Of a stretch of 64,000 nucleotides of DNA, positions 37,887-50,699 are shown piece by piece. The position numbers were made by a program, and so were the translations under genes. Each line of letters starts with the position of its first letter. The first letter of the stretch is position 1. Below the pieces are notes generated by a model that was not told the DNA's origin, made no database searches, and worked only from the letters and a program-made list of their open reading frames with translations. Source of the DNA: Toxotes chatareus (taxonomy: Eukaryota; Chordata; Actinopteri; Toxotidae). The stretch covers positions 2,046,001-2,110,000 of the forward strand of contig CM028898.1 of the NCBI GenBank assembly GCA_016801885.1, given 5' to 3'.

Positions 37887-40800
37887 TCAGACAGTGGAGT
37901 CCAGCGTCTGCTCAGGATCACAGGAGTTCATCATGAGGAAGAGGCGTTTGGAAAGCTCCGGACCGACCCTTCGAGTGGTGGAGGTCACGCCTTCTCCTCT
38001 GCGGATCAGCAGGTCAGACAGGAGGGAGATCTTCTCACGGTCGGTCCTGCACAGACTGTAAGCCTGCAGACACACGGGGAAATATTTAAAAAGGCACCAG
38101 GCAATAAATAGATGTTAACTGTAAGATACATTTATAAGTCTGCAGTTGAACAGTAGCTGCTTTTTAATGCAGTTATGATTAAAATTATCTCAGGGCCTGT
38201 CTATAAAAGTTCAGGGAGCAAAACACATTGTGTCTGATTTTTAATGTTGTATTATGTTGTTTTACTAGTTATGTGTCAGTCCTGTAATGGACTGGGTGCT
38301 TTTCAATCCTGCGTGTATCCTGCCTCATCCCCAGTGTAAGCTGGAACTGGCTGCAACCTCCTATTTCCTCCTTATGACAACACACCAACTTATCTCAGGT
38401 AACGTTCATGTGTCAGCAGTGAGAGTACCTTCTTTAGCAGCTGTGGGGAGGGGTAAGCTGCCAGAATGGCTGAGGCCATGTCTGGACTGACTCTGTTGAA
38501 CTGTTGGATCTGTCTCTTCCACACCTGCAGCAGGCCCTTACCAGCTCTATCCACTCTCTGCCCCCCCGCCCATTCACTCTCCAGGTGGAAGGAGAAGCCT
38601 GTCTTCTCCCTCTCCCGCCTGAAAACACACACAGGGACATGAGACGTTATTGTCTGATCTGAGAGGTGTTGGAGTGTCATTGTAGGGAAGAAAAACTAAG
38701 CTCGCTTACTTGAAAGGGGCCTCTGCCACCGCTTTGGTTGTCATAGTGATGTGATCCGAGAAGTCCTTCCACGTTGACAAGAAGCGGACTGAGACACCAG
38801 TGTGAAGCTGGAGATGTACCACTGCCTGATGGGATATTGGACAATGGGGAAAATGGGAATCACTATGAAATAATTAACTGTCCTTAATTAATCCTTCATC
38901 TGCCCTGAAAACTCACCAGATGCCTCAATGTAAATCAGGTGTTTGGACCTTAGTTTCCAGATCAAGTGCAAATTCAGGGGTTCACCTTGATTTGGGGATT
39001 AATGAATAGTAAATTAAGGTGTTTTAATTGATTATCTGCATAGTTTAAAGCTTCCTATCATTCCAAATCATTTATCAGTTAGCCTGAAAATCATAAATTA
39101 AAGCTTTGATGTTAATTTTATTGGATTGTTACCTCTTAAAAATCCCATGCAGATAATCCATTTAAAATGCCTTAATATATTAAAACACGTTTTCCATTGA
39201 TTCTGCTCTTAAATCCTGTGAAAAATACCATAACTACGTCATTAGTAATGGGAGAATTACTGGAATTTTATGATTTAAAAAATTAAGGGATGCAGTATCA
39301 TAGTGAATAATTTAAAGTCTTTTTAGTTTCCTCAATTATTTTCTTTGATTATAAAAAATAATAATGCACTTCCTCTATCAACCAAACCCACCTCCTCCAC
39401 TTCAACTCGTGACACCTCAGGTAGCACCTCAGCTCCTCCATTCCTCCTTCTCTTCCTCGCTTTCCCTCCCCCTTGCTCCTCATTTGCGACAGCCTCTCGA
39501 AACCTCTTCTGGCTTTGTGATTTCTGGGATCTGAGGGCAAAAAGTATTTTTGTATTAACTCTCAGAACGTCCTCTGGTCTCAGAGTGTGGCTGGGGCTGC
39601 TCTCTTTGCTCCATTTCCTTTCTTCACACATATTTTTCACACAGTTTCCAGCTGAGTTGTGCCAGATTCTGCTGACAGTGATACGTGATACGGCTGCAGA
39701 TATGTGTAGGTTAGCTTACAACGTATCTGAGTACCATTTCTTTCTTCCTTCCTTCCTTCCTTCTTCCTGCCTTCTCCACCCAATCAATCTGTCTACCTTC
39801 AGGATAGCGTTTCTCATTCTTCATTGTCCAAGTGGGTACAGGATTTCCACCCAGCTGCCTCTGGGTTATCATTGTCTCCAGTCTGACTAAATGAGGCACT
39901 TGCTGGATAAAAATGTCCAACAGGTCTAATTTCAGATCCTGGCAGATCATGTCCTACCCTACCTGAAGTATTTCTCCATGTCGATGACCACCAGGCTGAG
40001 GATCTTGCCAGGGTGACGCCTCTGCTGCTCTTGCACCCATGATGTCAAAGTGGGACCAGAGTCTGAGCGGCTGAGCCTCTCTTCCTGCAGCCGACAGGGT
40101 GAAATGGATTAGTAGATTACAATAACAGCTAATGAATATATAAACCTGCTGTTACAACACATTTGAAGTAGTCCCTTTGGAGATGTGGACAAGAAGACAA
40201 GAAGTTAACATCCCATAATGCTCTGTGACATGTATGAAATACAGAACAGGCCCAGCAGACCATGATTTTGGATCAAAAGGAAAAGAGGATTGAAGTTGCT
40301 TCGAAACAAGGTTCATTACTGTGGAGAATTAGATCTTCACATATACACCGAAGCTCACTTAGTGACACTGTGTGACACAGCGGTCTGTGCACTGAAGGAG
40401 TGAGTCCTCCTCATATATCCCTCTCCAACACAATTTCACTATAAGTGATGAGGTGACACAATTCACAGGACTCTTTCTGTGCTTGAATGCATTCTCAAGT
40501 TCACCTGAAGCTGGTCTACGGCTTCATCAGTCTGTATTACACAAACCAAAGGTTTTTTAAACTTGGTCTTTTTAGTACAAAACGACCTGTGTGTGTTTCC
40601 ACAGGCTGGGTTTATTGCTGAACTGTGGTAGGAGGAGAGAAGCACAAAGAGAGATCCCCACAAATTAAGTTGTGTTTTTTTTTCTAGGAAACCAATTGGA
40701 AACTATTAGTCATCTGCTCTGTTCTTACCTCAACTTAACCGTTACTACAATTAACACATTTCCTCTCTAGGATCATTTCAGTTTCATCTGCAGCAGCAGC

Positions 40801-42327
40801 AGCAGTCGCATACCCACCAACCTGAGTGTAGCTGTAGATCAGGGTGATGAAGTTATCTACAGTCATCTGCATCACAACGTGGGCCTCTGGGACACACGCT
40901 CCATCGTCTGGCTGAGATACACAGGGAGCAGAGGGGAGATGGCCACATACTTATTATTATTCAGGTAAGTGGTAAATGCGTCTGAAAGACTGGCTCATTA
41001 AGTTCATATTATTTATTTCTATTTATGTTCAGTAAAAATTGCGTAAGTAAATTTTTTGTGTTGAGGTGTTACATTCTTTGGCATTTAGCACTGAAGCTAC
41101 CTGGACCTCCAGGGTCCAGTATCACGCACACAAGGATGCACACACAACAACAGCAGCTCTGCTGGAAAAAAAATCCATGAGGAAACACTGGTGTGTGAGT
41201 GTGTGTGAATACGTGTGTGTGTTCACCTGTACACTGGGAGTCCTCCTCATCCAGCTGACACTGCGTGGGAGGGGTTGCTTCTCTATAGCACAACTGCAGC
41301 CCAGAGCCTGCACCGACGCCAGCAGAGTCCCACCTCCCTCTAGCTGTAAGAGAGCTGCAAACACAAACACACTTACCAAAATAATGTCCTCAGTAAACCC
41401 ATAATAGCTTAAATAATGCCTCCAGAGCATTAAGATAAAACACACTCTGGCTTTATTTGCAGTCTAAAATTAAATCTACGGAGACTCACAGGACACGAGT
41501 GACTCAGAAAAGATTCTGTTATCCACTTGTGCACAGTGCCAAGTATTAATAAATGTTTTTTTTTTTTTGTTACCTGGGTCCACAGCCACCACCATGTGCT
41601 TGATACACTCCTCTGGCCTCAGGGCCTTGGCAGCCTCTGCTAGAGCTTTTCTCTCTGCTTTCTGTCTTTCTTGTTCCAGCCTAAGCACCTCCTTGTCCCT
41701 CTGCTGTCTCACCCTGGCTTGTCTTCTCCTCAGAGCCTCTTCCCTGGAGGCCTGGATATCCTCCACCGTCCGCTTGGCAGGTTTCCTCTTGGCAGGAGAG
41801 GTGTCTGTGCTCCCTGCACTGGAGAAAGGCTTCAGAGGCAGCCATTGCTGAGGGAGAGCTGCCACCTCCTCTGGGCCATCTGAGGCCCCCTGACTCACTG
41901 TTCTCACCTGATGGAAGCCGAGCGGGGGCTCTGACTCTGGAAACCCATACTGGCAGGACAGCTGTAAGCTGGCCAAATTGGATGGCGAACACAGCTCAGA
42001 ATCTTTCCCATTAGTGACAGCGGAGGAGGCACTGATCACATTGTCCTGTTTCTTTTTCAGTCTCTGTGCCAGAGGGATATAAGGCGCATCGTCATCAGAA
42101 TCACTGCTGATCATCGTTACATTGGCCGTTCCTGTACATTTGCCTGCATTATCCCTCACTAGGGAGGAGATGGCTGCGTCCCCTTCATCAGAATCATCCA
42201 GGTAGACCAAATCTGGCTTCTCTGTGCTGCTCTTTGAGGTTTGGCTGATGTGTCGACCAGGCTGGAGGAAGTCAAAGACAGGCAACTCCTCGTCTAGGTC
42301 ACTGGTGGAGGCACTGCTGCTGGCCAT
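37887..42327 (-). CDS. eme1: EME1, structure-specific endonuclease subunit (complete, 8 coding exons)
   Basis: Partner subunit of MUS81, needed for cutting branched DNA such as stalled forks and Holliday-junction intermediates in the nucleus. Coding exons in transcript order: 42327-41574, 41354-41227, 40911-40822, 40084-39963, 39530-39392, 38825-38710, 38618-38429, 38063-37887. All junctions are GT-AG and the phases join into 571 codons plus stop; human EME1 is 570 aa, from memory. Residues 1-190 are acidic and Ser-rich, with SUMO-interaction-like patches near 40-50 (LVYLDDSDEGD) and 70-78. A charged helix, probably coiled coil, spans about 190-240. The ERCC4-like nuclease fold, catalytically dead in this family, follows from about 245. 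The C-terminal helix-hairpin-helix part includes QIQQFNRVSPDMA, AYPSPQLL and RRGEGVTST.RR.GPELS, all close to human EME1. The start is the first ATG after a probable 5' UTR splice acceptor. A minus-strand ATTAAA at 37759-37764 could serve polyadenylation. Confidence 0.96.
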
Positions 42328-42352
42328 GGCCTTTCATGTCCAAGCAAAAGTT

Positions 42353-43130
42353 ACTGTAAATGAGATATGACAATTATAACAGGATAACCAATCAGGGTCA
42401 CAGAATTGCGTGACTTTCCCTCTGGTAGCAAAACCCACACCAGGCTTCAGTTAAAAATCTACCAATTTAAGATGTCTTACTGTGTATGCCAGTGGACATG
42501 TTACCTGATATATCATTACCTAAAACAATAACAATAACCCACCAAGCAGCACTTATTTCAGTCCAATTGTGTTTTTTGTAACTGCCGTACACTGCTTGTT
42601 ACTGCCTACCACACTGTGTTTTGGTGTACGAAGATAAAGGACCAATTACAGAAGTCGCTTGACATAACTGTCTGCAGCTCGGTGAATTGGAAATGTGACT
42701 TCCAACTCTGCCGAACTCGACAGAAGCTAGCCGATAAGAAATAAATTACTTTTTAAATTGAGTTTGGCACAGCAGTAACGTTCCCTTAGAAAGAAATGCG
42801 TGATACACACGCATACACACAGCTAAAGCCAAGCCCAATTTTCTGACAACAGACAACCAAACCACACTGAACAGCGAGCGTTTAATACAAAGAGACACAG
42901 CACATCAGATGGAAATGGCTTCACTCACCGCGGCGCATACTTACTTTGAAATCTTGCATACAGACGTGTAGTTCAGAAGTAGGGTATTACTTAGCTATCT
43001 GCATTAGCCTGTTGATGTAGTTCTAGCTATTATTTATTTCCACAGACACACAACACGGAGAGTTTCAGTGCTGTTGTGTTACGTGAAACATTTGATTTCT
43101 CCCGGGTTACATGAAAGTGTTGCATTCAGG
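42353..43130 (-). promoter_or_regulatory. eme1 5' region: probable non-coding first exon and promoter
   Basis: Read on the minus strand, a strong donor (AAA then GTAAGTATG) ends a probable untranslated exon at 42945. A matching acceptor, TTTACAG, sits just upstream of position 42353, 26 bases before the eme1 ATG. This suggests a 5' UTR intron of about 590 bases and a start of transcription near 43.0-43.1 kb. The exon has no ATG reading into eme1. The transcription start is inferred; no TATA box was recognised. An ATTGG/CCAAT element near 42390 falls inside this proposed intron. Confidence 0.5.
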
Positions 43131-43584
43131 TTTATGGGACGACCCAAGTTTACAAATGCCCGCTTTTAACACATATGTAATGCCAAAAGTGATATATTTG
43201 AATCTGTTTTTCTTTGAAAAGAAAACCAAAGAAGAAGAACAAAAAGCAAAATTAACCGTTAACCCCAATTCAATTTAAATGACTGCTGCTTCATGGCATT
43301 ATAGAAAGTAATAAACACAAAGGTGTTTCTTGAGACTTGGATGATTCTGTCACCCAGGTCCGCCAACAAATCTCAGGGCATTTAAAATATGGTTCATAGT
43401 ATTTTGTTGTTGTTGTTGTTGTTGTTGTTTTGATTAAGATGATGGTGGCAAACAGCTACAAATTGAGAACTCCGATGAACTCTATTTCCAGTGTGTTGGT
43501 TCAGCATTTTACTTGGGGATTTTGAACGCAGCATAAGTACCCGGATGTGACGCAAACATGTTAACGCAAGCGATACCGTTCAAG
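43130..43584 (+). promoter_or_regulatory. mrpl27 promoter side of the eme1/mrpl27 divergent interval
   Basis: The interval between the two divergent genes. Close to the mrpl27 ATG it has an ETS-like core (CCGGATGTGACG, about 43541-43552) and a YY1-like AAGATGGC covering the start codon; both are typical of promoters of nuclear genes for mitochondrial ribosomal proteins. A GTT-repeat run (43405-43429) lies in the middle. There is no TATA box. The distance between the likely starts of the two genes is about 450-600 bases, so shared control is possible but is inference. Confidence 0.5.
43405..43429 (+). repeat. GTT trinucleotide microsatellite
   Basis: About eight GTT units in the interval between eme1 and mrpl27. 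Confidence 0.9.
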
Positions 43585-44969
43585 ATGGCAGCGCTGGCGT
43601 CCTTGATGCTGAAGTCCCGAGCAGGTATTAAGTATTTATGTTGTCATTTATATGCTCTTGGTGAATTTACAAATTGCTCGTTAGAAGGCGAGAGACCGGT
43701 CTATTGATTCCCAGCAGCCTCTGTTAACACGCCGTTTAAACAAGCGGTGTTTCCCCAGCTAATTTAGCTAGCTGTGCCAGCTTTTTAGTGTACAAATTAG
43801 CACCGAATGTCATGGGCGCTTGATGATGTACCGCTTAAGTGTAAACATAACCAAAACGCTTTTCTGCTATATACATTTTATTGTAATAGCGTCGTGCTCA
43901 TCAACAAGCAGCTTTACACGTCCGCAGAGAACTATTGACGGTTTTGTAACGGGACACGTGACACTCCAACTCGTACTTATTATGTCGCTAATAAAACCTT
44001 TTATTCATTTAAATTCACCCTCCACCGTGTATGTTGTTAGGGAAACCCATATGAACCTTGCTGTCATTTGTTAAAATCATTGCAGTGTGTTTTACTGAGA
44101 ATTTACATCTTTTTAAACTGTGATATTTTTAATGGAGTTTGGTGTGATATGCCTTTACATAAATTCCTTGGTGCTGCTGGTTTCAGGTCTGTTGGCGCCT
44201 GGTCAGTCCTTTATACTGGACTCTGTCAGGTTTGCATCAAAGAAGTCTGGTACCAGCTGCAAGAACGTTGGAGGACACAGCCCTGGTCGGAGATACGGCT
44301 TCAAGAAACAGGATGGTAATTCCTGTTTTGCTTAAAGTGACAGTTCTTCACTTCAGAACTGAAGAAGCTGACGTTTAATGATTTCATGCATTCTGACATA
44401 CCGCATCCTGTTAGCACTCAATGGCAATACGAATTCTGGCAATATTCTTATTAATTAATGCATTTAGTGATTTGCATATAAAAGAATCTTCACAATGCTT
44501 CTTTAAGTGGCAGCGACGAGTGATGTGTGATATTCCTCAGATTTTGTTTGAATACATGATGACAGGAGTGTGACCTTGAACATCTCCTTCCATCATTTCC
44601 AGGAAACTTTGTCCATGCTGGTAATATCCTTGCAACGCAGAGAAAGATGAGGTATCACCCAGGAGCACATGTAAGTGGATGCATTCTGTGTCAGAAGTGG
44701 CGACCTGAGGTTATTTCACACTTATATGTACACTCTTGCATCTTGCACCTCCTGTCCTGCAGGTGGGGATGGGAACCAACAAGACTCTCTTTGCTATGGA
44801 GGACGGCTACGTCAGGTTCACCAAGGAGGTCTTTATCCCTGTACCACGCAGCCGGCTGTCCTCACGAATCATCCCTAAACTGCCAAAAGGAGCTGTGCTC
44901 TACAAGACCTTTGTCAATGTCCTGCCACTTAAACAGGAGGGAAAGTTTAAACTGGTAGACATGGTCTAA
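43585..44969 (+). CDS. mrpl27: Mitochondrial large ribosomal subunit protein bL27m (complete, 4 exons)
   Basis: Protein of the 39S mitochondrial ribosomal subunit, homologous to bacterial bL27, which lies by the peptidyl transferase centre. Exons: 43585-43624, 44187-44315, 44603-44670, 44763-44969. All introns are GT-AG and the phases agree, giving 147 aa; human MRPL27 is 148 aa, from memory. The first 30 residues are a basic, Ser/Leu-rich mitochondrial targeting sequence ending near VRFASKKSG. The bL27 core follows: ASKKSGTSCKNVGG, then GNFVHAGNILATQRKMRYHP, then GAHVGMGTNKTLFAMEDGYV. The animal-specific C-terminal extension includes RSRLSSRIIPKLPKG. The start codon lies in CAAGATGGC, a YY1-like site over the ATG. 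An AATAAA at 45282-45287, about 313 bases after the stop, is the likely polyadenylation signal. The neighbour eme1 is transcribed away from it. Confidence 0.97.
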
Positions 44970-45281
44970 AAACTGATTAGACCGGACTGGAATGTTATTC
45001 TTTTTTGTGTATTCCTGTGGCAGTCACAGTCAATGAGGATTTATTTTGGTGGACTGGCATCACATGCACCCTGGAGGATTCTGGCTGCCAATGAAACACA
45101 GTATCTAACAGAGTTTCAGCTCTCACACATGGATCTACAGTTGATTCGGGCAAAACTTAAATTCATAAAATGTATAATTGGAGAAAAAACATGCATCATA
45201 TCAACAGTGGTGATTCCTGTATTTAGCAATAGTTTAATGTGTTGGATGATATTCACCCAGGACATACCACCTGTACTGGAA

Positions 45282-45287
45282 AATAAA
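45282..45287 (+). terminator. Probable mrpl27 polyadenylation signal
   Basis: Canonical AATAAA 313 bases after the mrpl27 stop codon, followed by a T-rich stretch (AGTTTTATATGAG). It is the first AATAAA after the gene in the sense strand. Confidence 0.65.
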
Positions 45288-45299
45288 AGTTTTATATGA

Positions 45300-47583
45300 G
45301 TAAGTCTTTTAATGAGTTGACTTTTTAAAAAGTAAAGATCCTTAAAAAAAAAAAACAGTTGTACATCAGTGTAAAAATACTCAGTAATGAATAAAATCCT
45401 ACATTCAAAATCTTCCTTTAGTAAAAGCACAGACAAAATGTAGTTGGAGTTACAAAAATAATGCAGTAGTGTTCTTCTCAGAGTGCTGTGTATTAGATAG
45501 GATTGTTGTCATTGATGCTTTAGTGCGTGAGCAGCAATTTTTTCAGTTTATCATCATTTTAATGACTTAAAAAATGCCATTCAGTTTAAACTGCAAAAAT
45601 CTCAACCTTTCTCACTGAACATTGCACCATAGTGTTGTAGTGTTAATAGTAATTTATTTTTTTACAAATATAAGTAATGTCATCAAGAAGTAGTAAAGAT
45701 TTGATCCCAGGAAACCATTTCCAACTGTAGACAAAGTGTAATACAACCAACTGACCACAGGGTGTCGCCAGATCCCTGTGAACGATGAGCTCCTCATTTT
45801 GATGGAACCCTAATAAGCACCATGGTTGGGGTCTAAATTGTTTTCACTGTCTTGATAAAACTTTTCAATAGCACCATGTTTTCATTAGCTAATAAAATAG
45901 ATTTGTTTGCAAAATCATCAGATTTAGAGATACATGGCTACTGGACAGTGACATAGAGTAGATAATTTCTCCGTTATTTGAATTTAGAGAAACAGGAAGT
46001 AGTTTAGAAAAATACAGCTTGTTAATGATTGCTCAGTCAGATGAGTATGAGAAAGTCTTTGATAATAGGCAGTAAAATATGTCATTTTAAAATGAAGTGA
46101 TTAAGATTTGGTGCTTTACAGAAAGAAAATATTTCCATGTCCACTCATGTGCAATACCAAAAACTGCCCACACAATGTCATTCCATTACTTCTACATTAG
46201 GTATTCCTCACTATGAGTTTGTGAAAAATATCCCCTGAGGCTTATGGTTGTTGAAAGTAAAACTTTGATGATTCCTTACTCCTTACTCTATGTTCTAATC
46301 CCTGCATAAAATCTGTAGAGAACGGTACAAGCTTATCAGTAAGATATTTTGTCAGCATTTCTTTGAAAAAGCTCTCAGCATACGAAGATAAACAGGAACA
46401 GATGTATTTCAGAGGCTCATGGTATGCAGAGGGAGTGTGGGTAATGCCTGGTACACTGGGAGTTGGAACACTGTCATGAAGCAGAACAAATGATGGATGT
46501 GAGGAGTTTGCAGACACGGCACTCTAATTCTTAGATGTTGGAGGGTAAAAAATTGCTGTTTGTGGGTCAGTGTGAACTCCACTGCCTGGTTGGATAAATG
46601 TACCAGGGATAAACGGAGGAATATTTTTAGAAACCACCAGTGTACGGATTTGGACCTAAAGAGTCCATGTTTTCCTTCTTTGTAAAAGAACAAATGAGTC
46701 ATGAGGTTATTGAGTTGCCACTGGCTCTTGTGAGAGAAATGCGTTCTTGATTCTCAGTCCAGGCCTGTATCAGGGAAGGTCGTCCTCAATGGATGCACAA
46801 ACAGCAAAGTACATCTGGGTTAAACAGTAACCTTGAACTTTCCCTCTCAAACTCAGACAGCCGTTGGTAAAGTATTTGCTAAACTTACTGTCTCAAACTC
46901 AGACACCTCGTTGACAGTATAGATTTTTAAGTATTTGACTTTTGTGTTGTTTGAAGCTATGTTGAGACTCTGTGGAAGAGATTTGTTTTTAGACTATGTT
47001 TTAACATGTAACAATTTGACAAGCAAAGCCTGACGGTCCAGACTAAAAAATCTCAACTACTCGCTGGACTGGCCTGAACTTAAATGCTGACTTTCATGAT
47101 CCCAAGTCTTTGTCATTTGTGCTTTTAGTTAAATATCTCAGTATTGGAAGGTTCTATGGGATTATATTGCTGTAGTGAATTATTAGTCCTTAAAGCATTT
47201 GATTTGAGGTTTAATTGGAGATTTTTAAAAGCTATTACATAAACATTTAATGAAAAGACAAAGTACAAAAATATCCTGAAAGAATCATATTTGTAAAACC
47301 TCTAAAAGCGTTCTACTATCTTACCATTACAGGAAAAACAAATAAAACCAGTCAGAAATTGCATGGATGATGCAGTGGTAGTGTAGTGCACAGCATGAGT
47401 CAGAGTCATTATCATGACAATACCTCTAAGAAGAATCACTGAGACCTATCAACAGCTCTGCCTCAAAGAACAAGCGTTCCCTTCCTGAAACGCTTTTCTT
47501 GTCCCTGATGGCGTCACTCTCTTGGCTCTAACAACAGCAGCCCTCTTCCTTATGCTCTGGTTTGGCAGAGAATTCTGGGAACA
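45300..47583. other. Interval between mrpl27 and the membrane-protein gene
   Basis: Convergent 3' ends, AT-rich. A minus-strand open frame at 46242-46517 has no splice context and could be part of the 3' UTR of the membrane-protein gene. No RNA gene or clear repeat was seen. Confidence 0.5.
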
Positions 47584-50207
47584 TCAGAGAGACAGAAAGG
47601 CTGAGTTCTGTGCTGGCCAGTAGGAGGAAGCCTGGCCTCGGAGCGCTGTGGACGGTTGACTGAGGTTGTGTGTTGCTGCACTGAAGTTTGGGAATTCATC
47701 CTGGGAGTGATTTGACAGCTGAACATCCAGAGACTGGCCAATGGTTTCTTCGTACGTTGGTGGAGGCTAAAATGGAACGTGATAAAGAACATATTATGAT
47801 GTGACATATCTGAAGATCTATTCCTTTAAACAAGTATGAGTATGTGCTCACCTCATCGTGGCAGCCACTGAGGCCAAAGCGCTGTGCGATCATGAAGTGG
47901 ATCTGTCTCTGCCTGTCCTTCTTACGAATGCTCTCGTAAGAAGGCAGTCTCGGCAGGGGCCCCTCCATGTGGTAGTCATTTGGCTTCCCAATGATGAACA
48001 GCCTTCCAGAGAGCTAGAATACACACACACGCGCACAAATATTCAAATAAGAAATTTCTAACAGCTGTGCAAGATGCATTTTAAATATTTGCAACAATTC
48101 CTATCGGCTCTGATCCCTGAAGCGTCTTACCTGTGGTACAATAGCTCCCTGGTTCATGGCAGCACTGTGCTCATCATGGCCAGGGCCCACCAAATTGTGT
48201 CTGAGGTGGTAATGAGGAGGATCATCCTCGGAAGAGAGATCATAGCAGTTTCACATCATTTTACAAAGAGCTTCAATTGAGTCCAGTAACCAAACGGCTG
48301 TTAAATCTTTTCAAAAGTCAGTACAGTCGTACTGGTCTGAGGTTTTGTTCAGTGCTACTTTTAAAGTGAAAGAAATATAAACTGTTAAACTGCCTCACCA
48401 GTAATTTCTTATTGTTTACTTTGAGAGTTTACCACCTCATTTTTCCTGGAGAAAATGGTGTGTTAATGGGTGATTCACAGATCTGAATTTTCCTCAAAAC
48501 TTAAGCAGTAACTTGTCTTCCCTGACACCTTGTCCCCCTCTTTGTCCTCTCAATAATGTAGAGCATTCCTGCCGTAGAAAGTAGTTCCAGTGAAACCTGT
48601 GTGTTCTGTAGATTATCAGAGTTATCAGAGAGACACTGGTCTTTTTAGACATCATTTTTCTTTGTTGTGAGGAGCACATGTGGAATCCCATTCATCTTAT
48701 TTTAGGGTGGAGGCAGAAATCAGTGATTTTAATCTCTGAAATCTCAAAGTGTAGTTTAATGAAACCAAAACCCTCTGTATGGTCAGTTAGTACCAGAGCA
48801 AAGTAACACAACATTTCTTTGTGAGTGAGAGTGAAGAATCCCCATCAGCTCCAGTAGCAGTGTTGTGTAGCTGGCCGTGACCTCTGACCTCCTGAGTGAG
48901 AGTGAATCAAGTGTGAATTCTTTGTCTTTTTACCTTTGTATTCAGACTTTGTTACGTTCAGAGGCAGTGCTGATACAGACTAATAAGCCAGGCTTATTGA
49001 TGATTTAATTAGATGTCCATTGTTTCATGTTCACAGCTTTTTACTATTAGGAATCTGCCCAGGGGCCCCAGACTCTCAGGAGCCACAAAAGCTCCAGGTT
49101 CACTCTGTGTGTCAGTGGGTTTGGGTAATTTAATGTCTGCAGTTTTGTTGATGAATTTGCATCAGTAAAATACAACACCAGCCATGGCAGGTCCTGCATT
49201 ATTAATGTTGTAGCCCTGTATTACACCCTGTCCCCAACACCTAGATTTAAGACTTTTTATTACTTTAGTCAATATAGTTTAAGTTACATTAAATTGTGGT
49301 TGCAAACTCGTGTTACTGCAAACTAACTTAAACACATAAAATGATCAAATAATTTAAAATAATAGTGTGTATATAAGGAGGTGAAAACACAAAGGTGAGT
49401 CGTTCTTACTGTATAGTGCTCTGCTGTATAGGGTCTGAATCTGCAGCACAGAGGATCTTTTCTGTACAAGACGACCACCAGCATCAGGATCACTAAACAA
49501 ACTGCTATACAGCACACTGAGGAGGAGGAGAAACACCACACAAAGAAAAAAAAGAGGGGGGGGGGACTCAAAATCAGGCTACATGTAACGGTCAACTAGG
49601 CATGTAATAGAACATGAAGATAGTAGTGTTTGTTAAAATTATGCCACATAGCTTAAAAAAAAAAACCCAGCTCACTGGGTTAACTGCACCAGCAAATTAG
49701 AAAATGATTAATTTCATGTTAACATGATATAAAATGTCCAAATACTTTAGTTGTTTTTAGGTGAAATGAAATGAATGGGCAGGCTGTGACACATCATGTT
49801 GTTGATGTTGTTGTGTTTAACATTCAATAACCTGATAAATCTGTGAGCTGTATAACATGATGTAGATGCTTTTAATATGACACAGGATCCTATGTTCAAA
49901 TGATATGCATTATTTCATTGTGTGATTTAAGGTTCTACCATATATTCTCACTGATGCTTTTCCTCACTTTACAGCAGTTTATCATAACATGTAAGATGGA
50001 TTTTGACAATTCAAAGTAGTTTTTAAAAAAAAGTGCTGAACCCACCTGAAGCCACAATGGCAGTCAGTAACTCTTGTGCCATCACAGGATTCTCTCCTGG
50101 AGTCAGGGGTAAAAAAGACAGCAGCAGACGTTCTCCCTCTTCAGTCAGTGTCTCAGGTTCACATACATCACCAGCTTCAAAACTAAAACCAGTCCTTTGT
50201 ACTCCAG
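47584..50207 (-). CDS. Unidentified single-pass membrane protein with PPxY motifs (5 exons, N-terminal exon not found)
   Basis: Exons in transcript order: 50207-50046, 49516-49410, 48226-48131, 48013-47852, 47766-47584 (stop 47584-47586). All four internal introns are GT-AG and phases 1,0,0,0 fit, giving about 236 residues without the first exon, which should hold the start and a signal peptide. The N-terminal part is short and acidic (EPETLTEEGERL), probably extracellular. One membrane helix follows (IVASVCCIAVCLVILMLVVV), then a Cys/Arg border (YRKDPLCCRF) that could be palmitoylated, then a cytoplasmic tail of about 180 residues. The tail has PPHY, LPSYES and PPPTYEE, so two true PPxY motifs and one LPxY, the kind bound by WW domains of NEDD4-family ubiquitin ligases, and a basic helix-like segment (RKKDRQRQIHFMIAQRF). 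I do not recognise the family; an adaptor or trafficking role is inference. It is divergent from rab37. Confidence 0.8.
48227..49409 (-). other. Intron of the unidentified membrane-protein gene
   Basis: The longest intron seen in that gene (donor ACA then GTAAGA, acceptor CTCTCTTCCGAG). Nothing else is recognised in it. Confidence 0.65.
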
Positions 50208-50699
50208 CTGGAAAGAAAAACAGCTGACTCTCTGGAATTCACCTGAACTTGTTCAGAGCTCCTGAGCATCATACGGACTCACACACCTCAGGGATTATCC
50301 AGCAGGTAAATATTAACACCATGTCAGGAGAGTGGCTGAGCTTCCTGCAGGAATAACTCACCACGGCCTGCCCTGGGTTTAGAGAAAAGAAAACTGGAAA
50401 AACAGGCTCTGAAAAGCTGAAGCTTGTGCAGACTCTAGTGGAAGTTAATGGAGATGCATTTTATTGACCGGCCTGTTAGGCTTTTACAGCCATAAGTATT
50501 GACAGTCAAAATTTGCTTGATCGCATGTTTTGTAGAACATGTAAAATGCCATTGTTCTCAAAATCAATTTCCATGTGAAACTGATGGAAACTGAAGCTGA
50601 ACTGAAGTGGAGAAGAGCACACAGATAGAAGGCAGTGGAAATCCTCACAGAAAGCACAGCTTCCTGTTGCTGCCTGTCCGTTCTTTGAAATCATCATTT

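Noticed and set aside
39345..39890. 181-codon plus-strand frame
   Set aside because: It is the antisense shadow of eme1 exon 5 (39392-39530) plus intron DNA.
46242..46702. Two overlapping minus-strand frames between mrpl27 and the membrane-protein gene
   Set aside because: No splice sites, codon bias or known wording; likely 3' UTR or chance.
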